A stretch of 64,000 bases of DNA from Hemileia vastatrix. Lineage: Eukaryota > Basidiomycota > Pucciniomycetes > Pucciniales > Zaghouaniaceae. This document shows, in pieces, positions 59,201 to 64,000 of this stretch. Position 1 is the stretch's first letter, and the number at the start of each line of letters is the position of its first letter. The notes under the pieces are model-generated. The model made no database searches and was not told where the DNA came from. It saw only the letters and a program-made list of their open reading frames with translations. Made by a program: the position numbers and the translations under genes. The stretch covers positions 7,726,212 through 7,790,211 of the forward strand of contig JASXTE010000008.1 in NCBI GenBank assembly GCA_030280995.1. Reading direction: 5' to 3'.

Positions 59201-61710
59201 CTTCAGTTTTCCAGAAAGTCATGGATAACACTTTCCATCAAGAAATTATTGAAGGTTGGCTCATGGTTTATATTGATGATATTATTGTTTTTTCTAAAAC
59301 TTTTGATGAACATATGATTCACTTAAATAGAGTTTTCCAAAAAATGGATGAAATCAATATGACCTTATCTTTAAAAAAGTGTAAATTTGGTTTTCAATCT
59401 TTGAAAGTCCTTGGCCATGTTGTGTCAGGCTTACAAATTTGTGTAGACCATAATAAAGTTGCTGCCATTCAAAATGTGAAAGCACCAACTTCTGTAAGAG
59501 AAATCCAAAGTTTTTTAGGTATGTGTGGCTATTATAGACAATATATTAAAAATTATCAGGTCATAGCCTTGCCTCTTACAAAACTAACCAGAAAAGATGT
59601 TGCTTTTCTCTGGAATGATGACTGTCAGAAAGCTTTTAATACATTGAAAAATTGCTTAATGACAGCCCCTATATTGGCTCTCCCAGATTTTAACAAGCCA
59701 TTTGTACTTTATACAGATGCTAGCTTTATTGGTCTGGGTGCTGCCCTTCACCAAAAGCAAATTATTAATGATAAATACTCAGAGGTTGTAATTTGTTATA
59801 TTTCAAGAACCTTAAGAAATAGTGAATTGAAATATGGTGCCACTCAATTGGAGTGCTTAGCAGTTGTTTGGGCTCTTGAGAAACTTCATTACTACTTGGA
59901 TGACCAAAAATTTGAGTTGGTAACTGACTGTAGTGCTGTGAAATCTCTCTTAAACCTCAAAACACCTAACAGACATATGTTCAGGTGGCAACTTGCTGTT
60001 CAGGAATACAGAGGAAGGATGACTATTATCCACAGAGCTGGAAATGTTCACTCTAATGTTGATATGCTCTCCAGATTGCCTCTGCCAAATAATGACTCCA
60101 ATCCTGCTTATGTACCTGAGGATGACACTGTTCATATACATGGTATATTTATAGTTGATATGGAAGAAGAGTTATTACAGTTAATACTGGATTCATATGA
60201 TAAAGATTCTGACTTAAATAAATTAGTTACTATTTTGAATGATCCTAAGAATGCTTCAATTCAAGCATTAATAAAAACTCTTCCTGCAAAATACCAAAAT
60301 GCTTTAAATAAAGGAAAGTTTTCTATTGAAGATGGTTATATATATTATAGAAGGAAGCTTACCAATGTAATTGTTATTCCTCCTTCAATGAAAGAAACTA
60401 TCCTCAAACTTTGTCATGATGACATATTAGCTGGTCATTTTGATCTTGAAAAAACATTGATTAGAATCAAAAACACTGCATGGTGGGCTAATATGTCTGA
60501 AGACACAAAATTATATGTTGAATCTTGTGATTCCTGCCAAAAATCTAAAAGGTTAACAGGTAAGAGAGCAGGGTTATTACAACATATTGAAGCACCTAGT
60601 GCTCCCTGGCAAATCATTAATATGGATTTTGTCACTGGTCTTCCTGTTGCGGGTAAAGACAGCTTTAACTCTTGTTGGGTAATAGTTGATAGATTCACAA
60701 AAATGTGCAAATTTATTCCAACCCACAAAGATGTATCCACCAAAGAATTAGCTTTCTTATGGTGGTCTTACATGTTTAATATTATTGGTTTTCCAAAAGC
60801 CATTATCTCTGATAGGGATCCAATATTCACTTCTGAGTTTTGGACCTCTTTGATGGATATTTGTGGCTGTGAGTTAAAATTGTCTACAGCTCACCATCCT
60901 CAGACTGATGGTCTAGCTGAAAGAATGATTCAAACTCTGGAAGATATGATTAGAAGGTATTGTGCCTTTGGTTTAGAATATAAAGATAATGACAGATTTA
61001 CTCATGATTGGGTCACTCTTTTGCCTGGTCTTGAATTTGCATATAATAGCATTGTTCATTCTGTCACTGAGAAAAAGCCTTTTGAGCTTTGGTTAGGTTA
61101 TGTCCCAAACACTCCTGCTCAGATTCTCAATAATAAATTACCTAAGTTGGAACTACACCCTGGTGTAAAATCTTTTATGCAAATGCAACAGCTATGCAGA
61201 AAACATGCTCAGAGTTGTATTGATAAAGCATTTGAATATGAAAAGAAAAGATGGGATAAATCCCATAAAGAATACACATTTAACAAGGGTGATGAAGTGT
61301 TGATCTCTACTGTCCATTTCAATTTACAAGGTAACCACAAATTAAAAGATCCTTTTGTAGGACCATTTGTTGTTAAAAGAATGGTTGGTGATAATGCAGT
61401 AGAAGTTGTATTGTATTCTCCATATGATAGGAAACATCCTGTCTTTCCCATTTCTTTGCTTAAACCTTATACTTCCAACAGTGACTTATTTCCAAAAAGA
61501 AGAGGAAGACCTAAGAAGAAACCTCAGGAAGTCACAGAAACAGCAGAAATTGATAAAATTCTCAATGATAGAATTATCACTTCTGAAAGAGGTACTGAAT
61601 ATTTATTGAGATATAAGAACAAATCATCTGAACATGATGCATGGATACCTGGCAAAGAAATTTCAAATCTGCCTGCTCTGTTGAAAAAATACAAAAAGAA
61701 AAAATCTTAG
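55543..61710 (+). CDS. E5 gag-pol polyprotein (unspliced frame)
   Basis: An uninterrupted 2055-residue frame. After a Ser/Thr-rich N-terminus and a coiled-coil region (about 290-500) come the capsid-like gag (NWPKLDQYPTFDGD near 566), zinc knuckle CYKCNKPWQKGHVC from Cys775, protease VVLDSGAGGSVVS with Asp888, RT with YIDD at about 1243, RNase H YTDASFIGLGAA with Asp1392, and integrase: HHCC finger from about 1624, catalytic Asp1695, Asp1757 and Glu1793 (D-D35-E). An AT-hook-like KRRGRPKKK (1985-1993) and a chromodomain (about 2001-2050, WIPGKEIS) follow. The enzymes would process the polyprotein, copy the RNA and integrate the cDNA; the chromodomain probably guides target choice. Gag and pol share one frame, with no frameshift or stop between them. 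How the small spliced frame relates to it is unresolved. Confidence 0.93.
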   Translation: MSNNLAEKMDNMQVDEIEIDYDADTVSSSKVGHKKSYANTKNSHTAGCGNDRKCKQTKPPSPSTTEGSKASSASRRSSKRLQNKKASSATTNQQPIQSYKRVEDRKYDVQSKGRHIVGSGPRTQEPDSGPGPSSIASQSASISGSNFTATQLNHPKSKYYGSRAMEMGLSNESLPTECATPSSSSAWPIQNTQFPSTSSSLPTRQEKEGPSTIPNPVPGEVSSSAMVSNLVDSHLGMFSNKSSSAGNIIEHGERTVKPVKRQLPVTSSPIDVISKLSFDEPLHLTSTSLINPSLAIKNDSVPPEIYTLIEKTSEEILKDTLDFNIVKDKHVRDVLIHENDRLNNLHLQCKVSSSVQDTAYLKIKETLNIVLSQQKQIRSDHRAISDRNISLHKTLSELKPLIEENYSFKNEIKSLQTEFKKLKNDFHALSTKHSVSEDRNVLSLAKVNDQMSEIPRIRNYVSDLQEKFSTLTINNELNEISANKLKNNKGKKPEQSSSFLPHISTVKQTDNESVKSFATSKKSCDGHAPAVSVNNEISEHLAKLQELLLMNNSNQKVDHPSSQKNWPKLDQYPTFDGDSSSDWQHFIQRIDNLKRSYTLPDEEIVSKLISLFSNVALMWYESVLLDNNHYTWNDWKSLIENQFGGSKFRLAQQRLYENTRYVSSSVEKPIVFLMKITKILRAIDPKMDYDIWRDKILYKLPNSLRDLIVARTEHVRENSSFINICNEVLLKHRYEPKNYLSKSYNDQNKPSIKLPEKSGKPSAPIAPKKYATNTCYKCNKPWQKGHVCDKKIHLVEQNEDTDEVELDVNNSSSECESNISYDNESVKDVLMLEHDVHYLNNISEDCVLNLSSVENAEIIKDITNNSIPISPLKAPVIINGKNVDVVLDSGAGGSVVSEKALASVDKEYLSKLLPITSEKWRGYGSTLFPIGKYKTSVFFKYNGGFVRAICEFVVMKNDNLSNWFIMGNDILTMFGVKLDPANNCFTLGMNGKRKFKISSPKPSGHLLKSCNSLTQCKGRTTTEMDDLLHEINTASFGDHLTNEQKDSIVASITSFPMAFAHGSHVLGIVQEEMKITLSCNLSDIPPSLKKKPYPASPSKRKDIEDNIETLLKMNIIEKVNVTPKYCVISPVLISYEKDKARLCGDYRALNTYTVDDIYPLPRINSIHATLQGAKFISCLDGNKGYHQVPVEKNSQNFLLIATHMGIYKYVRMPFGPKNAPSVFQKVMDNTFHQEIIEGWLMVYIDDIIVFSKTFDEHMIHLNRVFQKMDEINMTLSLKKCKFGFQSLKVLGHVVSGLQICVDHNKVAAIQNVKAPTSVREIQSFLGMCGYYRQYIKNYQVIALPLTKLTRKDVAFLWNDDCQKAFNTLKNCLMTAPILALPDFNKPFVLYTDASFIGLGAALHQKQIINDKYSEVVICYISRTLRNSELKYGATQLECLAVVWALEKLHYYLDDQKFELVTDCSAVKSLLNLKTPNRHMFRWQLAVQEYRGRMTIIHRAGNVHSNVDMLSRLPLPNNDSNPAYVPEDDTVHIHGIFIVDMEEELLQLILDSYDKDSDLNKLVTILNDPKNASIQALIKTLPAKYQNALNKGKFSIEDGYIYYRRKLTNVIVIPPSMKETILKLCHDDILAGHFDLEKTLIRIKNTAWWANMSEDTKLYVESCDSCQKSKRLTGKRAGLLQHIEAPSAPWQIINMDFVTGLPVAGKDSFNSCWVIVDRFTKMCKFIPTHKDVSTKELAFLWWSYMFNIIGFPKAIISDRDPIFTSEFWTSLMDICGCELKLSTAHHPQTDGLAERMIQTLEDMIRRYCAFGLEYKDNDRFTHDWVTLLPGLEFAYNSIVHSVTEKKPFELWLGYVPNTPAQILNNKLPKLELHPGVKSFMQMQQLCRKHAQSCIDKAFEYEKKRWDKSHKEYTFNKGDEVLISTVHFNLQGNHKLKDPFVGPFVVKRMVGDNAVEVVLYSPYDRKHPVFPISLLKPYTSNSDLFPKRRGRPKKKPQEVTETAEIDKILNDRIITSERGTEYLLRYKNKSSEHDAWIPGKEISNLPALLKKYKKKKS
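55618..55681 (+). other. Candidate intron 1 of E5
   Basis: GTAAGT donor, CTAAC about 25 nt before the acceptor, ACTGCAG acceptor, 64 nt (1 mod 3). It stays open in the polyprotein frame when retained. Confidence 0.72.
56221..56278 (+). other. Candidate intron 2 of E5
   Basis: GTAAGT donor at the small protein's stop, CTAAT and a T/C-rich tract before TTCTGCAG, 58 nt as in E1 and E4. Removal again gives TGG-TAA, so the small protein would end at the same residue. Confidence 0.5.
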
Positions 61711-61731
61711 CATTTTTTTTATTGTTTTTTT

Positions 61732-61743
61732 AGAGTGAGGGAG
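61732..61743 (+). promoter_or_regulatory. E5 polypurine tract
   Basis: AGAGTGAGGGAG directly before the 3' LTR, preceded by a T-rich box (about 61713-61731) shared with E1 and E4. Confidence 0.8.
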
Positions 61744-62883
61744 TGTCAGCCAGGCTATTCCAGGAGTCCAGTAAATGATATATAAATTATAAAACCTTAA
61801 AGAGTGGGTAAGACTTGTATTTAATGAATATAACTTAATATTTTATTGCATAATGAAATTATATAAGAATTTTATTATATACAAATGTTACATTAAATTT
61901 ATTGGTTATATATATTTTTATATACAATTAAATTGACCATAATATAATATATTCTACAAATAATGGCGCATTTTTATGTATTTAATAATTATAAATTTAT
62001 ATTTAATTAATTGAAAAACATATATTATAATTACAAGTGAAAAATTGATTTATAATATATTTAAATTAATTACTTAAATTTATATATTAAATAATACCTC
62101 TCATATGATACTAAACAATAATTAATGACGCTTCTTTTGGCCCTTAATTGTGTTAGAAAAAACAAATAAATTAATTTGGACTAAATTGAGATTAATTGCT
62201 TGTTTTGTTGCGTCAAATTATTTTTTTGTTTCACTTAAAATGTCCTTTAATCAGAATGTACCATCTGTTTGGAATTATATTTCTCATAGTTCCTATGTTT
62301 CCAATCTTGTTTAGTTATTTACTATTGTCACTTACTGATTTGGGAATTAATGGCGGGGAAATTGGATTCTTGATTGGGCTTTTAATTATTTGTTTCATGT
62401 TTTTCTCTATATTGTTATGTTTCATTTATTCTTTTGATATGTTTGTTTTATTCCATTCTAATCATTGTATTTACAAATATAGTAGCGCTTCAGAGGACCC
62501 ATTGCCTATAAAAGGGCCTTGGATAATCCCCTGTAGCCTTATCACTTATTATACACTCAACAAATTAAAAACTATTTTACTACGTTTATATTTTTTTTTA
62601 TTAGTAATATAATTCTAATTAAAAGTCTATATAACAAATTAAAGGTTGCCTTAAGTCTGATAGTAATTATATTGTTTGCCGCGCAGAACTCTTACTTAAA
62701 TAATAATAATATTTATAAAACCAATTTGTTGTCACTTCTCAGATCACTCATCGTTGCCTTCTCTCAAATAAATTAAATAATTTTAATTGTTTTTATTTCT
62801 TTATTTCTAAAACTATTATCTCCTTCTTGTCCTCCTCTCTTTTCTTCCCTCTTCTCTTATATCTTCTAGACGACTGACCGACA
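61744..62883 (+). repeat. E5 3' LTR
   Basis: 1140 bp, near identical to 53711-54850, followed by AGGGA. Confidence 0.96.
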
Positions 62884-64000
62884 AGGGATATCTATATTAT
62901 AGAAGAAAGTTGAGTAATTTTATTTTTATTCCTCCTTCTATGAAAGAGATCATCTTGAAAATTTGTCATGGTGACATATTGGCTGGACATTTTGATCTTG
63001 AAAAAACAATGATCAGAATTAAAAACACTGCTTGGTGGGTTAATATGTCTGAAGACATTAAATTATATGTTGAATCTTGTGATTCTTGTCAAAAATCAAA
63101 AAGATTGACTGGCAAAAGAGCTGGATTAATGCAACATATTGAACCTCCTGATGCACCATGGCAGATTATAAACATGGATTTTGTAACAGGATTACCTATT
63201 GCTGGAAAAGACAGTTATAACTCTTGTTGGGTTATTGTGGACAGATTCACAAAAATGTGTAAATTTATCCCTACCCACAAGGATGTTTCCACTAAAGAAT
63301 TAGCTTTCTTATGGTGTTCTCATATATTTAATACAGCTGGTTTTCCTAAAGCCATAATCTCTGACAGAGACCCTAAATTTACTTCTGAATTTTGGATGTC
63401 TCTGATGGATGTTTGTGGTTGTGATCCGAAACTTTCTACTGCCCATCATCCCAAGACTGATGGATTAGCTGAAAGAATGATTCAGACTTTAGAGGACATG
63501 ATAAGAAGGTATTGTCCCTTTGGCCTTGAGTATAAAGATAATGACAGATTCACTCATGATGGGGTTACCTTACTTCCTGGGTTGGAATTTGCTTATAATA
63601 GCACTGTTCATTCTGTTACTCAGAGAAAACCTTTTGAGCTCTGGCTTGGATATGCTCCAAATAGTCCTGCCCAAATTCTCAATAATAAAATACCTAAATT
63701 GGATTTACATCCTGGTGTGAAATCTTTTCTTCAAATGCAACAACTTTGCAGAAGTGATGCTCAAAAATGTATTTAAAAATCCTTTGAATATAAAAAGAAG
63801 AGATGGGACAAATCCTATAAAGAATAAACTTTTAAAAAGGGTGATAAAGTATTGATTTCTAAAGTCCACTTCAATTTACAAGGGAATAAAAAATAAAAAG
63901 ACCCATTTGTAGGTCCATATGTTGTCAGAAGAATGGTTGGTGATAATGCAGTTGAAGTTATTTTGTACTCTCCTTATGACAGAAAACATCCTGTTTTCCA
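62884..64000 (+). pseudogene. E3 integrase, cut by the window end
   Basis: Continues E3 after E5: the HHCC finger (CHGDILAGHF...CDSCQKSKRL), MDFVTG, SDRDPKF and LAERM integrase motifs are all present in one frame from 62910. A stop falls at 63774 and more follow (63826, 63892), so this copy is decayed beyond the catalytic core. The AT-hook and chromodomain would lie beyond 64000. Confidence 0.92.

Larger units (their letters stand above)
53711..62883 (+). mobile_element. E5: intact, probably recent Ty3/gypsy chromovirus
   Basis: Two 1140-bp LTRs (family C) with about four differences by eye, flanked by AGGGA at 53706-53710 and 62884-62888. The internal region has an uninterrupted 2055-codon frame, leader hairpins and a purine tract. 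All sequence hallmarks of an autonomous element are present. Confidence 0.97.
36434..64000 (+). mobile_element. E3: degenerate Ty3/gypsy element hosting E4, E5 and a solo LTR
   Basis: An E1-type element (family A LTR) whose own sequence is 36434-40194, 41374-43814, 53455-53710 and 62884-64000. The window ends inside its integrase, so the 3' LTR is not seen. Duplications TTACC, TTTAC and AGGGA prove the three insertions into it. It is inserted in the 3' noncoding part of D. Confidence 0.93.

Overview
The window is a eukaryotic, AT-rich, gene-poor stretch built almost entirely of nested transposable elements. No ordinary host gene, rRNA or tRNA could be supported. Short introns (about 58 nt, GTAAGY...YAG, CTRAY-type branch sites), chromodomain Ty3/gypsy elements, Harbinger-like DNA transposons and a Tet-like 2OG-Fe(II) oxygenase relic together suggest a filamentous fungus, most likely a basidiomycete and plausibly a rust (Pucciniales). 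That assignment is inference.

Layout. A minus-strand solo LTR (477-1269) lies 29 bp from a decayed full-length Ty3/gypsy element, E1 (1299-9761). Then come a MITE split by a solo LTR (10058-11762) and a deep nest: an LTR of family D (12391-25395) is split by a minus-strand Ty1/copia element (12727-24669). The copia RT is split by a solo LTR of family C (15541-20946), which in turn holds a Harbinger-like transposon (16411-20165) and two MITEs. Harbinger relics (25396-26747) follow, then a second gypsy lineage, D (26748-36433), decayed and itself carrying a solo LTR. From 36434 to the window end runs E3, an E1-like gypsy copy broken by a solo LTR (40195-41373) and by two young full-length relatives, E4 (43815-53454) and E5 (53711-62883). 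Target-site duplications confirm most of these joints.

E5 is the reference element: near-identical 1140-bp LTRs and an uninterrupted 2055-codon frame with capsid, zinc knuckle, protease, RT, RNase H, integrase, AT-hook and chromodomain. E4 is almost as young but has one frameshift and one stop.

Most unusual features. (1) All four E-type elements carry a second conserved reading frame overlapping the gag N-terminus. A conserved GTAAGT...CAG intron (58-64 nt) would join the start codon exon to it, giving a small basic, W-rich protein, while unspliced RNA keeps the polyprotein frame. (2) Their 5' leaders contain hairpins with a UU bulge below G-C and A-U pairs; stem sequences differ but pairing is kept, and in E1/E3 they form arrays of about 7-10 units. 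Together they resemble a leader-RNA plus basic-protein regulatory module not known to me in Ty3/gypsy elements.
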